Source: Lycium barbarum
Lineage: Eukaryota > Streptophyta > Magnoliopsida > Solanales > Solanaceae
DNA length: 64,000 bases
Reading direction: 5' to 3'
NCBI RefSeq assembly: GCF_019175385.1
Contig: NC_083339.1
Span: forward strand, 48,470,074-48,534,073
Shown: positions 1-11,176 of the stretch, piece by piece
Position numbering within the stretch: the first letter of the stretch is position 1
Layout: every line of letters starts with the position of its first letter
Notes under the pieces: model-generated
What the model was told of the DNA's origin: nothing
What the model saw: the letters and a program-made list of their open reading frames with translations, nothing else
Database searches by the model: none
Program-made: the position numbers and the translations under genes

Positions 1-1005
1 TGTGGTCCTAACTGGGAGAAAATGGGCTGCTTTTGTCAATCTATCCATGATCACCCATATAGAATCATACTTGCCACGGGAACGAGGTAATCCCACGATA
101 AAATCCATGTTGATCACTTCCCATTTCCAAGTAGGTATTTCTGTTGCTTGCAATAAGCCTCCTGGCTTTTGATGTTTTGCTTTTACTTGCTGGCAGTTTG
201 GGCATTGTGCTACAAATTCTGCTATGTCTCTCTTCATGCCATCCCACCAGTATATCAGTTTGAGATCATGGTACATTTTTGTTGCACCTGGATGAATAGA
301 ATATCGGGAATAATGGGCTTCCTCTAATATTCGACGACGCAATTCTGCCATATTCGGCACACATAACCTGCTTCGGTACCTAAGAACCCCATCCATAGAA
401 ACTTTAAATGAAGACTTCTCTTTTCCATGAGATGCGTCTCTGTAATGACGCAATTGAGGGTCTTCATATTGCCGCTCTTTCACTTTTATGCTCAGAGATG
501 AAACTGTGGGATCATTAATGCTAATCCCTGCATGGCCCGAATCCATTACACGTACTCCAAGATTAGCTAGTTGGTGGAGCTCTCGAACCATCTCTTTCTT
601 TCCCGGAGGGACTTCACATAAACTGCCCATCGATCGGTGGCTAAGTGCGTCGGCTACCACATTTGCCTTTCCGGGGTGGTATAAAATATTCACATCATAA
701 TCTTTTAACAATTCTAACCATCGCCTCTGCCGCAGGTTCAACTCCCTCTGCTTGAAAATATATCGAAGACTTTTGTGGTCTGTATAGATATCCACGTGCA
801 CACCATACAAATAGTGTCTCCACATTTTTAAGGCATGAATAACCGCGGCCAATTCGAGATCATGAGTTGTATAATTCTTCTCGTGTTTTCGTAATTGTCT
901 CGAATCATATGCAATAACTTTACCATGCTGTATCAACACGCATCCTAGTCCGACACCGGAAGCGTCACAATACACAACATAGCCATCTGACCTTTCTAGA
1001 AGTGT
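1..1005 (-). pseudogene. Ty3/gypsy pol, RNase H and integrase N-terminal part (element A)
   Basis: Read on the minus strand, this is the middle of a gypsy polyprotein. RNase H comes first, with its acidic residues visible in [19 protein letters not shown] and NVVADALS. A linker follows, then the integrase zinc-binding region ([10 protein letters not shown] ... CPNCQQVK) and the start of the integrase core ([31 protein letters not shown]). RNase H removes the RNA template during reverse transcription; integrase inserts the cDNA. The core runs off the window at position 1, so the rest of integrase, any chromodomain and the 3' LTR are not visible. A stop near 1005 separates it from the reverse transcriptase part. 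Domain order PR-RT-RH-INT identifies Ty3/gypsy; a Tekay/Del-type chromovirus is likely from similarity to element C. Not a working gene. Confidence 0.9.
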
Positions 1006-1887
1006 TTAAACTGGAGCTGAGGTCAGTTTGTCTTTCAACTCTTGGAAACTATGCTCACAAGCATTACTCCACTGGAATTTAGCTGACTTCTGGGTTAGCT
1101 TCGTCAATGGATCGGAAATAGATGAGAATTCCTCTACGAATCTTCTATAGTAGCCTGCCAGTCCAAGAAAACTACGAACTTCCATAGGCGTCATAGGCCT
1201 TGGCCAAGTGTTCACGACTTCAAATTTCTGAGTGTCGACTCGAATGCCATCATCTGAAATAACATGGCCCAGAAATGTCACAAAATTTAGCCAAAACTCA
1301 CACTTTGAAAATTTCGCATATAATTCTCGGGCTCAGAGAATGCCAAGAACAATCCTCAAATGATCTACATGTTCTGATTCTGTGCGAGAGTACACCAGGA
1401 TATCATCAATAAACACTATCACAAACAAGTCCAAGAGTGGCCTAAACACATTGTTCATTAGATTCATGAACACTGCCGGAGTGTTAGTCAACCCAAAAGA
1501 CATCACCCGAAATTCATAGTGGCCATATCTCGTTCTGAAAGCTGTTTTGGGAATATCCGCTTCTCTAACTCTCACTTGATGGTAACCCGACCTCAGATCT
1601 ATTTTTGAAAACCACTTGGCACCTTGCAGTTGATCGAATAAGTTCTCAATCCTTGGAAGAGGATATCTGTTCTTTATCGTCACTTTGTTCAGTTGCCTAT
1701 AATCAATACACATTCGTAGAGAACCGTCTTTCTTCCTCACAAACAGAACCGGTGCTCCCCTCGGTGATGAACTGGGCCTAATGAAACCCTTCTCGAGCAA
1801 GTCCTTCAACTGTGCCTTTAGCTCTTTCAATTCTGCCGGAGCCATTCGATAAGGAGGAATAGAAATAGTCTTGGTGTCCGGCAACAC
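1006..1887 (-). pseudogene. Ty3/gypsy reverse transcriptase (element A)
   Basis: Reverse transcriptase domain of element A. The segment 1333-1887 opens with the family entry motif [16 protein letters not shown] and contains [31 protein letters not shown] and the catalytic FIDDILVYS box. The connection region follows at 1006-1281 in another frame ([32 protein letters not shown]). A frameshift or stop between about 1281 and 1333 breaks continuity. The catalytic Asp pair is intact. The usual NAPA motif reads [12 protein letters not shown], an unusual variant that may be decay. It copies element RNA into DNA in cytoplasmic particles when intact. Family assignment is firm; the copy is defective. 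Confidence 0.92.
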
Positions 1888-1932
1888 ATCGATGGCAAAA
1901 TCAATCTCTCTTTCTGGAGGAAGACCTGGAAG

Positions 1933-2448
1933 TTAGTCCGGAAACACATCTGGGAATTCATTCACTACCGTAACTGATTGGAAAGTTGGTAGCCTTGCCT
2001 CGGTTTCATGAACCCGAACTAAGTGATAAATATAGCCCTTGGCTATCATGTTCCTTGCCTTGAGGTAGGAAATAAACCTACCCTTCGGTGATGCTGCATT
2101 ACCCTTCCATTCAAGCACGGGCTCTCCCGGAAATTGAAATCGAACCACTTTCGTCCGGCAATCAACATTAGCATAGCATGAGGCCAACCAATCCATACTC
2201 ATAATTACGTCGAAATCAAGCATTTCCAGCTCAATCAAATCGGCTTTTGTCTGGCGATCATATATGACAACTACACAATTCTTATATACTTGCCTCGCTA
2301 TTACAGGATCACCAACCGGAGTGAATACCTCGAAAGGTTTAATTGGCTCGGGTTTCACCCCAATAAAATCAGCAACATACGGAGTAATATAAGAGAAGGT
2401 AGAACCCGGATCGATCAGAGCATATACATCACGGGAAAATATAGTCAA
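1933..2448 (-). pseudogene. Ty3/gypsy aspartic protease (element A)
   Basis: Retropepsin-like protease of element A, which would cut the Gag-Pol polyprotein. The active-site region is [11 protein letters not shown]. Asp is kept but the second residue is Pro, as also in element L ([11 protein letters not shown]), so this is a family trait rather than a lesion of this copy. Downstream [15 protein letters not shown] and the C-terminal VNEFPDVFPD lead toward reverse transcriptase. A stop separates it from both gag and RT, whereas intact elements of this type encode one long polyprotein. Non-functional as it stands. Confidence 0.85.
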
Positions 2449-2529
2449 TGTACCTGTAATAACATCTGGGGAGGACTCAAGATCCTGTCACCCAGCCAAA
2501 GCATATACGCGGGGCTGAACAGCACCTGA

Positions 2530-3780
2530 AGTAGATGCTCCCCCTCTGCCTCTACCTCTACCTGCTGAAGTCTAGGGAATCTGTGCTGTCGGGCGTACCG
2601 AAGAAGAACCCACTGCTAAACCTGTGGGCTGAGTCCCAACTCTATCTCTCGCTGACGGACAGTCTCTCATCATGTGTCCCACCTATCCACAAGCATAGCA
2701 AGCATCCAAACCCTGGCGGCATTGTCCGGAATATAACCTACCGCACTGGCTGCATCGCGGTACTGGGGGTCTCTTCTGACTATAATCTTCCCTGAACTGG
2801 GAATCTGAAGCCCTTGAACTCTGGCCATGTCCTGAACGGAAGGAGCGGTCAGATCTCCTACCTGCAAATTGAGGAGGCGCACTCGTCACTGACTGGCCTG
2901 AGTACCCAGAATTTTTCTACCTTGATCTCCCTCTATAATCACTGCCGACTCCCATAGATCTGGCTCTCTTTCCTTGCCTTCTATCGACATCACGATCACC
3001 TCTTTGTTGTTGTCGCCCCTCTAAGTTCTGAGCATGGGCCTGTATGTGGGAAATATCCATCCCTTATTGCAAGAATGCTGTCAAGAAATCTCTAAACAAG
3101 TGTGGCCCCAAACCACTCACAAATATATGCACCCGATCTCCCATGTCAGCCACCATGGCCGGGGCATATCTAGCCAAAGAATTAAATTTCATATTGTACT
3201 CCCGGGCACTCATGTTGCCTTGCCTCAAATAGTGACGAATGAATGCATTCATGAATTCTTGCCATACCGGAGGAGGCGCATTCCCTCCTCTTGATAATAC
3301 CCAATTGTTGTACCATAAAACTGCCACATCCCGGAGCATATAAGATGCCAACTCCATGGATTCAGTTTCGGAGGCATGGACAATCTTCAATGTCCTCGAC
3401 ATCTCATCTACGAAACTTTGCGGGTCTTCGTCCGGCTTTGACCAAAAGAATTCCGGAGGATTTAGACTCATAAAATCATGGGCCTTGGTGCTTGCTGCCT
3501 GATCGCCTGACACCACATTTTGTCGTTGTGCCTGTGCAGCGACCAATTGTGTCAATAACTGGATGGCCTCGGTCATTTGTTGACCCGAAGCAACCGATGG
3601 AGGGATTGGAGCTGGGGCTCCTCCTTGCTCTCCCACATTAGGCGGGGTAGAAGAAGTATTAGACAAAGCCTCATTATGTGATTCGCCTTCTTCTATATTC
3701 ACTGAAGGCTCTCTTTTTCCCCGCCTCTTTGCCGTAGTCTTACCCTTCGGGGCGGCTACAGCTTTTCCCTTTGGCGGCAT
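2530..3780 (-). pseudogene. Ty3/gypsy gag with zinc knuckles (element A)
   Basis: Gag, the structural protein of the particle. I place the start at the ATG at 3780 (MPPKGKAVAAPKGKTTAKRR); the open frame upstream of it is leader. Basic N-terminus, then a Pro/Gly-rich stretch, then the retrotransposon gag core (LNPPEFFWSKPDEDPQSFVDEM, WYNNWVLSRGG, AFIRHYLRQGN) with a stop near 3063. The C-terminal part (about 2560-3060) carries a Ser/Arg-rich tract and two knuckles (CSQCGRLYSGQC and CYACG, stop, VGHMMRDCP) interrupted by stops. Element B begins with a near-identical N-terminus, so A and B are paralogues. Confidence 0.88.
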
Positions 3781-3968
3781 TCTGAAACCATAACACATTA
3801 TTAGGGAGGATAAAATCTTACACATAGCTCTATTGCACAATTCCCTAAGAAGAAGGATGATCATTCTTCCTAAATGCCCTGTAGCCTCCTGTTTATTGAT
3901 ATGGCGCGCAACACACCATAAACAAGACTCTACTAGGCACGGCTCGTACACACTTCCTAGGAAGAACT

Positions 3969-3980
3969 GCTCTGATACCA
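3969..3980 (-). other. Primer binding site of element A
   Basis: On the minus strand this reads TGGTATCAGAGC, complementary to the 3' end of initiator tRNA-Met. It lies four bases from the inner LTR edge. It fixes the orientation of A and the inner edge of its 5' LTR. Confidence 0.9.
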
Positions 3981-3984
3981 CTTT

Positions 3985-6314
3985 TGCCACGACCCAGCTA
4001 GGGGCCGCGACGGGTACTCGGAACTAGCCACCGAGCACCACTCGAGCTACTACTCATCTTACTCACTTAATGCTCTTATCAACTTTATACACTAATTGTA
4101 GGAAAATCATATTTTATATGAAAACATAAATGCTTTATACATATTTGCCTCTCGGCCATCAAAATAATATATAGACACAATAGCATCTTGTGAGACCATC
4201 TAACCCACACTGCGTATCTACGAGCCTTTACTGACATACTAAACATATAGACGGAACAAGACTCCGCCATGCCCAAAATGTACTTATATACCAAAAGAAG
4301 AATCATAAGCACCTCCAAACAATAGAGTGCTCTCAATCAGCTGACAGCTACTAAGAATCTGGATCAAGCTCACCTCTCTGTCTACCTGTGGGCATGAACA
4401 CAACGTCCAAAGAAAAACGGCCGTCGGTACGAATAATGTACTGAGTATGAGAGGCATAAACGGTGAAACAAGACAATGATGTAAAGAGAATGCCAATGTG
4501 AAATAGCTATATCTGACTGGCAATTATAATAGAAGTAATGCATGCTGTCTTACTCATACTCATCAGTATATCATATATGCATAATATATAAGCTGCCCGT
4601 CCATATAGGATCGGTGTGATAATCAATAACATTAGCCCACGTCCAGGCCTCCCGCGACCGGCGTATCATCTCACGCCGCCCACTAGTGGTTTCTGCCCAT
4701 GCCATCTAGCCATGGTGTATAGCTGCCCGCCTTGGCGGTGACTGCCCGGCCAAATAGGCGCGGTGTAATAGTAATATCATCATCGTAACATGCTTATATT
4801 ATCATAGTACATGCATAGGGCTCAAGTTCAATTATACTCTATCGGGGTGACGTAAGGTCGTGATCCCCCGATGTCATTATGGAACAATCATCGACATCCT
4901 GCCTCACCTTGAAGGAAGTAGCATATAAGGTGAGTGTAAGCAACAAATAGAATCATTAACAATATGGCACCGTCATATCATATCTCTTATCTTATATAGA
5001 CATTTATGGATATAGGCTTTTAGCTTTCCAGAACATACAAACTCATGACGAGGAAAGGAATTCATACTATAGGATTCATGCCATTAGAAGGAAAGGACTA
5101 GCCTCACATACCTTTGTCGTTTAGCTAAGATATCGTTCACTTGCTCTCCTTTAACGTCACGTCGTTACCTTAAAGAGAGAATTCGTATAGACGTTAGTTA
5201 ATCGACTAAGGGAACGCGTCACTATTTCTAGAGAAAATTGGGCATCACTTCGTTTATCTATACTACTTTTCCCATAATCTATATCAACTCCCAACGTTCA
5301 CAACATCATCCACAATATTGCATCCAACAACCATCATATATATATATATTTACCACATTCCACCGTTTTCCTCCAATTTTCCCACATTTATCCTTATAAC
5401 TCATTATTGTGTTTTCGCGCATTTAATACTTGTTTCATGATATAAACATCATTTATAACGTATTCATAATCACAACACATCAACATTAATGATTCAATCC
5501 AATTACCATTCAACCACTTGCACTATTTACCCATTTATGACCCATTTGCTATGCCTTTCTATAATTCAAGTATTTTGACCTTCCAATACCTTAAACAACA
5601 TGAGATGGTCATGAAACTTACCTTAGATGGTGGTTGAACAAGTCTTGAGTAGCAATACTCCTTTATACTAAAAACCCTACTTCACTTCCTTTGCAATTTC
5701 TTGGTGTAGATGGACTTTGATGAATTTCACACTCTTGATTTCACGGATTTGGGTGTTGTTGATCTTGATTTTCACTTGGATTCTTGCATTGGAAGAGTTT
5801 TGGAAAGTTCTAGAGAGATGTTTGGTCATGGAGAGAGAAGATGAAATAAATTAAATGAACTTGGGTCCTTATTTAAATATTACAATCTGTCCCGACATCA
5901 TTATACGGTCCATCATACGGTCCGTATAATCGACCGTAAAACTGCTCCAGTGACTACCCCTTTTCTGTGTCAACTTGACGGTACATTATACGGGTCGTAT
6001 AATTTTATACGGTCCGTATAATTGACCGTAAAATCATCCCTTCAGCAACCTTATTCTGTGACTCTTTTATGGTCCATTATACGACCGTATAATGTTATAC
6101 GGTCCGTATAATCGACCGTATAACCCATCAGTTCACTGAGTCTTATTCTCGTCATTTCGCTTGATCTCCAATCCTTATGGAGCCTTCTTAACAATTATTT
6201 AGCACCTCAATACCAGTCTAAAGGACTTTGTCCCTTGTCAAAACACCATATACGTCATACCCTTCATTGGCCTAATCACTGTACGCTAGCGGGGGAAATT
6301 TCAAAGGTGTAACA
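3985..6314 (-). mobile_element. 5' LTR of gypsy element A
   Basis: A 2,330-bp LTR on the minus strand. It starts TGTTACACCTTTG at 6314 and ends GGGTCGTGGCA at 3985, next to the PBS. It holds three tandem units of about 91 bp rich in palindromes (5893-6125), a TATA-like AT-rich stretch at about 5868-5882, a splice-donor-like AAGGTAAGTTT at 5616-5624, degenerate repeats around 4590-4790 and a CAG|GT acceptor-like site at 4386. The 5 bp beyond its outer edge are actgt (6315-6319), the predicted TSD; the other copy lies outside the window. Confidence 0.88.
5893..6125 (-). repeat. Palindrome array in U3 of LTR A
   Basis: Three tandem units. The exact 13-mer ATACGGTCCGTAT occurs at 5915, 6007 and 6097, giving spacings of 92 and 90 bp. 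Each copy is accompanied by extra half-sites (CGACCGTA, TTATACGG). The array ends just before the TATA-like stretch. Confidence 0.9.
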
Positions 6315-6361
6315 ACTGTCTTGCCCTTTTGGGCTGCCATAGCCTTTCTTTTTACAGGCAT
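6315..6361 (-). pseudogene. gag N-terminal fragment of gypsy element B
   Basis: Minus-strand ATG at 6361 begins MPVKRKAMAAQKGKT, the gag N-terminus of a second gypsy element closely related to A (MPPKGKAVAAPKGKT). After 15 codons it is interrupted by LTR A. The rest of B should lie on the far side of A, upstream of the window. The leader between this ATG and the PBS (6362-6556) also matches the leader of A. Confidence 0.85.
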
Positions 6362-6556
6362 TTCTGAAATACATAATACACGCGGTTAAGGAGAAGGAAG
6401 TTCTTATATCATAGCTCTATCGCACGATGTTATGAAGAAAGAAAGTCATTCATTCCTCAAATACCAGTAGCCTCTTGTTTATAAGTGTGGCGCGCAACAT
6501 GCCCATAACCAAGACTCTACTGGACACGGCTCGTAGAGACACCCTAGGACAGAATT

Positions 6557-6568
6557 GCTCTGATACCA
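6557..6568 (-). other. Primer binding site of element B
   Basis: Minus strand TGGTATCAGAGC, initiator tRNA-Met type, four bases inside LTR B. Same arrangement as in element A. Confidence 0.9.
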
Positions 6569-7221
6569 CTTTTGTCACGACCCAACCGGAGGGCCGCGAC
6601 GGGCACCCGGTGCTATCCCTCCCGGGCACCCCTTATCATACATTTACCTTTACATCTAGGTGAGCCATATATTAAATCATACATTTTATCCATCAATCAT
6701 ACTCATCCCATTGGACAATCAATACATTTATATCATCATTTGCAACTATGCCATATCAATGTACATAAGCCAACGTGGCTAACAAAATGATATACAAAAT
6801 TTAGGCCAACAAGGCCAAACACATCTAACTATATACACATGTCTACGAGCCTCTAAGGAGAGTATGTTATGTCATATAGGCAAGACAGGACCCCACTATG
6901 CCCATAAATATGTACACAAAAGAATCAATACCCAAAAGCTATAGCTCTGAATGAAGTGGAGCTGCGCTATGTAGTCCCTGATAAATATAGCTATGGATCA
7001 AGCCTGTCTCCCTGGCCACCTGCGGGCATGACGCAGCGTCCACAAACAAAAGGACGTCAGTACGAAGAATGTACTGAGTATGTAAAGCATGATCAATATC
7101 ATTATAGAAGTATAATAAGCAACATAAGAGATAGCATAATATGGAAGATAGTAGTATCATCGTCATACACACTTACTTGCCTTTCATAGGGACTTTCTAT
7201 CTCTAATGCGTGATTGTGTAC

Positions 7222-7405
7222 ATACATCCATATCCATATCCGTATTCATATCCGTACTCATTTACATTTCGTACCCATAATCGTATTAATATACATATTC
7301 TTATTCGTATTCGTATCATGTTCGTATTCATACTTATATTTATATCAAATACATATCCATATCATATAAATATCCATATCATATACGTATCCATATCATA
7401 AACAT
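7222..7405. repeat. Degenerate ATATCC/ATTCGT repeat tract
   Basis: A run of imperfect 6-bp repeats (catatc, cgtatt, ccatat) inside LTR B. It creates a spurious open frame with repeating Tyr-Pro-Tyr, which I do not consider a gene. Confidence 0.8.
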
Positions 7406-8732
7406 ATCATTTACATAGCATACCCAACCATGAAGGTTCGGTGTTTCACATACCCGGCCACGGTTAGGCTCGGTTATCATACATACCTGGCCAACAAAGG
7501 CTCAATGTTACACATACCTGGCCCTACACAGGCTCAGTGTTATCCGTACCCAATTGCAGTGGTGCGCGCGCATCGTCATATATATACATACATACGTCTA
7601 TATATTCTACCCGGCCTATTAAGCTCGAGGTTTCATAATAGCCATACATAGGCACACATACATATAATCTCATAGGCATCTTTAGCATTACCACTATTAT
7701 CATCGTCATCATTATCGTTATCGCTATTATCGTCATCATCATCATCATCATCACCATTATCGTCGTTCATTACATTTATCCTTATAGGATTATTTCGTCA
7801 TATGAGGATTTAGTACAATCGTAATACATATCAAGAATTATAAGCTTTGTATAGAATCATTTGGAGAGCATCATAGGCTCATAGAAGAATAGATATTTGG
7901 CCAAAGAACCATGCCTTATGAAAGAAGGGTTAGCCTTACATACCTTCCCGTTCAACTATTCTATCACGTTCACGTTCTCCTTCAATGCTCACGTTTCTAC
8001 CTTCATTAGAGTTATACTATCATTAGAAAATCGATAGGTAGCATACACGACTAACACTAGAGAAAATTGGACAACATCTCCTTTATTTATACAACTTCCT
8101 CCATATCATATATCAACTGCCAAACATCAATCATAACATTCACAATATCATAACAATACTCTTTATTCACATACATTATCCTTACTTCTCAATTCACTTC
8201 TAATTCATCCATATTCATGGTCATAGCACACTATTATATCCAGTCATCTATAACGTCTATCCCATGTTCTTAATGGCTACATAACATGATTATAATCATA
8301 GCATATCAAGAATCATTACTCAACCCAAACTACTACTCACAAACATCACTATTCTCATATTCAAGACCCATTTTCTATATCCTTTTACAATCCAAGTGTT
8401 TCAACTTTCAAACACCTTAAACAACATGGAAATACCATAAAACTTACCTTAGATAGTGAGGGAATGAATCTTGAGTGGAAATACTTCACTTGAACTAAAC
8501 CCTAGTTCTCCTCCAATGGAATTTCTTGTGGTCCTCTAATCCTTGGAAGCTTTCTAACACATAAACACTTGATTCTAGTCTTTGATCTTTGTGTTCTCTT
8601 GGACTCGAGTGGAATATGTTTAGAGAAGGGTTTTTGAGCTCTCAACACTTGTATAATATGAAAAATGAAGTAAAAGAACCCAAGGCATCTATTTATACAA
8701 ACACTAAAAATCTGCTCGTCGGGACTTCCACG

Positions 8733-8855
8733 GACACTTATACGGTCCGTATAGTATTGTACGGTCCGTATAAGTGGTCGTGGTTCACAAACCAGAAAAT
8801 CATCTCCCTGTTGGGAGTTATACGGACCGTATAAGTGGTCGTATAACTCCATTTC
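8733..8855 (-). repeat. Palindrome array in U3 of LTR B
   Basis: Contains ATACGGTCCGTAT at 8740, TACGGTCCGTA at 8760 and ATACGGACCGTAT at 8820. It has two tandem units where LTR A has three. It directly precedes the TATA box in the minus-strand reading direction. Confidence 0.88.
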
Positions 8856-9186
8856 TCTGAAATGGTTTCCGTCGTTTCGTTCAATCTCCAATCCTTATGG
8901 AACCTTCTTAACACTTTTATAATACTTCATTAACAATCTAAGGTACGTTATAACTCTTCTCCAAAACATCATTAAGTCATCATTAAATTGGTACTCGTAA
9001 ATCGTTTTCGATACATAACATATACCTTGCCTTTCCTCGGCATCTTTCTTCCCTTATCTCGAATGTCTTTGAAATCTTAATTAGGGGCATGAAATGTCAT
9101 CTCTCACTTATCGATATACCGTATACTTCGTGCTCTTCGTTAGTCTATTCACTGTGCATCAACGAAAAATTTTCCGAGGTGTAACA

Positions 9187-9502
9187 AGTAATTAATGCTA
9201 AGTATAAAACATGGTTTTTTTAATATGCTACAAGTGATTAGTAAAAAATGAAAATGTATTTTTATTATGTTGGATAAGTAAATGTGGATGAAGGGGTTTC
9301 TCTAACATGATCTTTTTGTTAAAGAATTCAACTTGGATTATTAATGGGAAAGGTCCATCTTTGGTGGGCCTGAGAGGTACTTCTCTAACATAACAATTTG
9401 TAGGACTTGCCAACCTAGGCCGTAGGTTGGCCGTTTTGGATCCATTCCAATTATCTTTTTATTGAAATATTCAAGTTCGATTATTAAAGGGAAAGTCACA
9501 TC
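9187..9502. other. Intergenic DNA with a direct repeat and a hairpin
   Basis: No gene seen. A segment of about 63 bp at 9305-9367 recurs in diverged form at 9447-9509 (both contain ATCTTTTT, TTGATTATTAA-like and CACATCTTTGG/TCCATCTTTGG sequence). Between them is a perfect hairpin, GCCAACCTA-GGCCG-TAGGTTGGC (9409-9431). Possibly a degraded transposon I cannot name. Confidence 0.5.
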
Positions 9503-9515
9503 TTTGGTTGGTACT

Positions 9516-9620
9516 TTTTTTTTAATTCTTTCTAGGAGCTCTTTCCTTTTTGCTCCGTTTGTGACTCCAACCCGTATCCTTAAGGCTGAAGGTGAAGAGT
9601 GCTTGCTATCTGAGCAACCC
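9516..9620 (-). mobile_element. Short tRNA-derived SINE
   Basis: Minus strand: GGGTTGCTCAGATAGCAAGC at the 5' end resembles a tRNA A box. About 30 bases on, GGGTTGGAGTCAC resembles a B box. The element ends in an A-rich tail (AATTAAAAAAAAA). It is flanked by 13-bp target-site duplications with 11 matches: GTACCAATCAAAA (minus, 9621-9633) and GTACCAACCAAAG (9503-9515). Length 105 bp. The style recalls Solanaceae SINEs, from memory only. Confidence 0.75.
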
Positions 9621-9729
9621 TTTTGATTGGTACTAAATGATATAATTCTACTAAAAGAGCAATTAAGCATGGATTTGGTCTTGAGCAACTGTGACCATTT
9701 GGTCAATCCCCTGCTTTACCTAACATATA

Positions 9730-9960
9730 CTCCCTCTATTTTATTTTACGTGTTTTAAATTGATCGGATACGAAGTTTAATTTAAGAAAGTAAAAGAATT
9801 TTTTAAAATTTTGTGGTCTTAAATTAAATATATATTTAATATTGGATTAGAATATTTTTTAATCTTGTAATCTTAAATATGTCATGTAGAATGTCGGAAT
9901 TAAAAGGCTATCAAATATAAAAGTGATATTCTTTTTAAAACAAATAAAAATAGTAAGACA
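9730..9960. mobile_element. Truncated Stowaway-like MITE
   Basis: The left end TA|CTCCCTCTATTTTATTTTACG is the typical Stowaway terminal repeat after a TA target. The body contains the usual AAGTTTAATTTAAGAAAGTA and, at the far end, TAGTAAGACA. The right terminal repeat is missing; sequence changes to LTR H at about 9961-9973. Confidence 0.65.
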
Positions 9961-9972
9961 CTGTAACGACTC

Positions 9973-11176
9973 TGTCACGACCCAACCCGCCATGACTGAC
10001 ACCCATCTAAATCCTAGTGGGTGAACCAACATACAAGACACCTGTCTATTCAATTCGGTTTTATATTAACCAAGTTAAACAGTTATTACTCATTCAAACA
10101 TCAAATGAACAAAATAAGTCTTGTCATAGAATACTGAAATAAGTGCAGAAGTCTAACTGTTACAACCCCAAAATCTGAAAGTCATCTTGCAAGACTCTAA
10201 TCTAAAACATGTCTAAGAAACTGAAGTCTAACAATCAAATAACCATAATGTCTAGAGTACGAAAAGACATCATAGCAAGAAGATCTTCGGGCGGCTTGAC
10301 ATGGAAGAAGCTCACCCTAAAATCTATTAGCAAATGTCATCCTCGCTAGATGTGAGGGCGAGTAGCGGTCTCTATAGCACAATCTGCACCCAAAGAATGC
10401 AATAAGGTAGTATCAGCACAACACTATGTACCGGTAGATATCATTGGCCGACTAGGGTTAGTATCATGCATATTTCACAAAATCAATAGAATAAAACAAG
10501 CCAGTCAACAGATATGAATATCAATAAATCACAGCAAGTCAACCAAGGACAATCACAATCAATCACCAAGATGTCAGGCATCACAATCACGGAAGCCACA
10601 ACGTAAATAAAATTACCATAATAACCTCACTCGTTGTACACACATGCTATCTGATGTCATAGCTCAGTAGTCATGACCTGCAGCGGACCCATGGTGTCCA
10701 TGTACCACTCGTTCGGAAATACTCCTCGGACTCGAGCACAAACCTCCGCTCCGAAAAGAACCTCGGACGCGGGACATATCAACGTACCTCTCATTTTCAG
10801 AACTCACCTCGGACCACGAGCCCATAATAAAGGTCACATGAGCGCCTTTCCATACCTCCTACAGAACAGTGTTTCTTACCTTCTCCATGTCAATACTCAA
10901 CTCATCATTTCGTGCCATAAAAACCTCGAGAAGATTATATTAACTTCTCATCACAACACATCCACTGCAGATTCAGTCACACAGGAATAATGGCATGAAG
11001 CCTACACAATCACTCAATCACATTCACATAGGAGTTTTGCCATACAATATCATGTATGAAAACTAGACATGCTTTCTCCTAAGGAAATCACAAAACATAC
11101 AATCAACTAACCAAAGTCTAACTTAAGTAGACCGTAACCTACCTCAAAGTAGAGCTGCAATAATGCCGGTCAGAAT
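9973..11176 (-). mobile_element. Partial gypsy LTR H (same family as element C)
   Basis: The minus-strand 3' part of an LTR homologous to the LTRs of element C. It starts (plus strand) TGTCACGACCCAACCCGCC at 9973. It shares the CCGCCCGAAGATCTTC block, the GTGTCCATGTACCACTCGTTC block and CAAAGTAGAGCTGCAATAATGCC. The distal part, including the U3 palindrome array, is lost; at about 11176 the sequence switches to LINE ORF2. No primer site or internal region is attached. Confidence 0.8.

Larger units (their letters stand above)
6573..9186 (-). mobile_element. 5' LTR of gypsy element B
   Basis: A 2,614-bp minus-strand LTR. It begins TGTTACACCTCGG at 9186 and ends GGGTCGTGACA at 6573. Contents: palindrome array 8733-8855, TATA box (TATAAATAGA on the minus strand) near 8690-8702, donor-like AAGGTAAGTTTT at 8441-8450, four degenerate 35-bp repeats containing CCTGGCC/CCCGGCC at 7420-7560, simple repeats at 7222-7405 and 7690-7770, and an acceptor-like CAG|GT at 7020. 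Same family as LTRs A, G and M. Confidence 0.87.

Noticed and set aside
5893..6125. Regularly spaced palindromes that could recall a CRISPR array
   Set aside because: The spacers are themselves repeated, the array lies in a plant LTR promoter, and the same layout recurs in related LTRs. Not CRISPR.
7210..7757. Open frames rich in Tyr-Pro-Tyr (7210-7401, plus) and Met/Ile (7524-7757, minus)
   Set aside because: They come from simple-sequence tracts inside LTR B. There is no start context, domain or conservation to support a gene.
8502..8891. 129-codon minus-strand open frame as a gene
   Set aside because: It lies across the palindrome array and TATA region of LTR B and shows no recognisable domain.
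9560..9620. tRNA gene on the minus strand
   Set aside because: A- and B-box-like motifs are present, but no cloverleaf with acceptor stem can be formed, and the A-rich tail plus TSDs indicate a SINE.
9341..9706. 121-codon minus-strand open frame as a gene
   Set aside because: It runs through the SINE and its flanking repeats; no domain and no support as coding.
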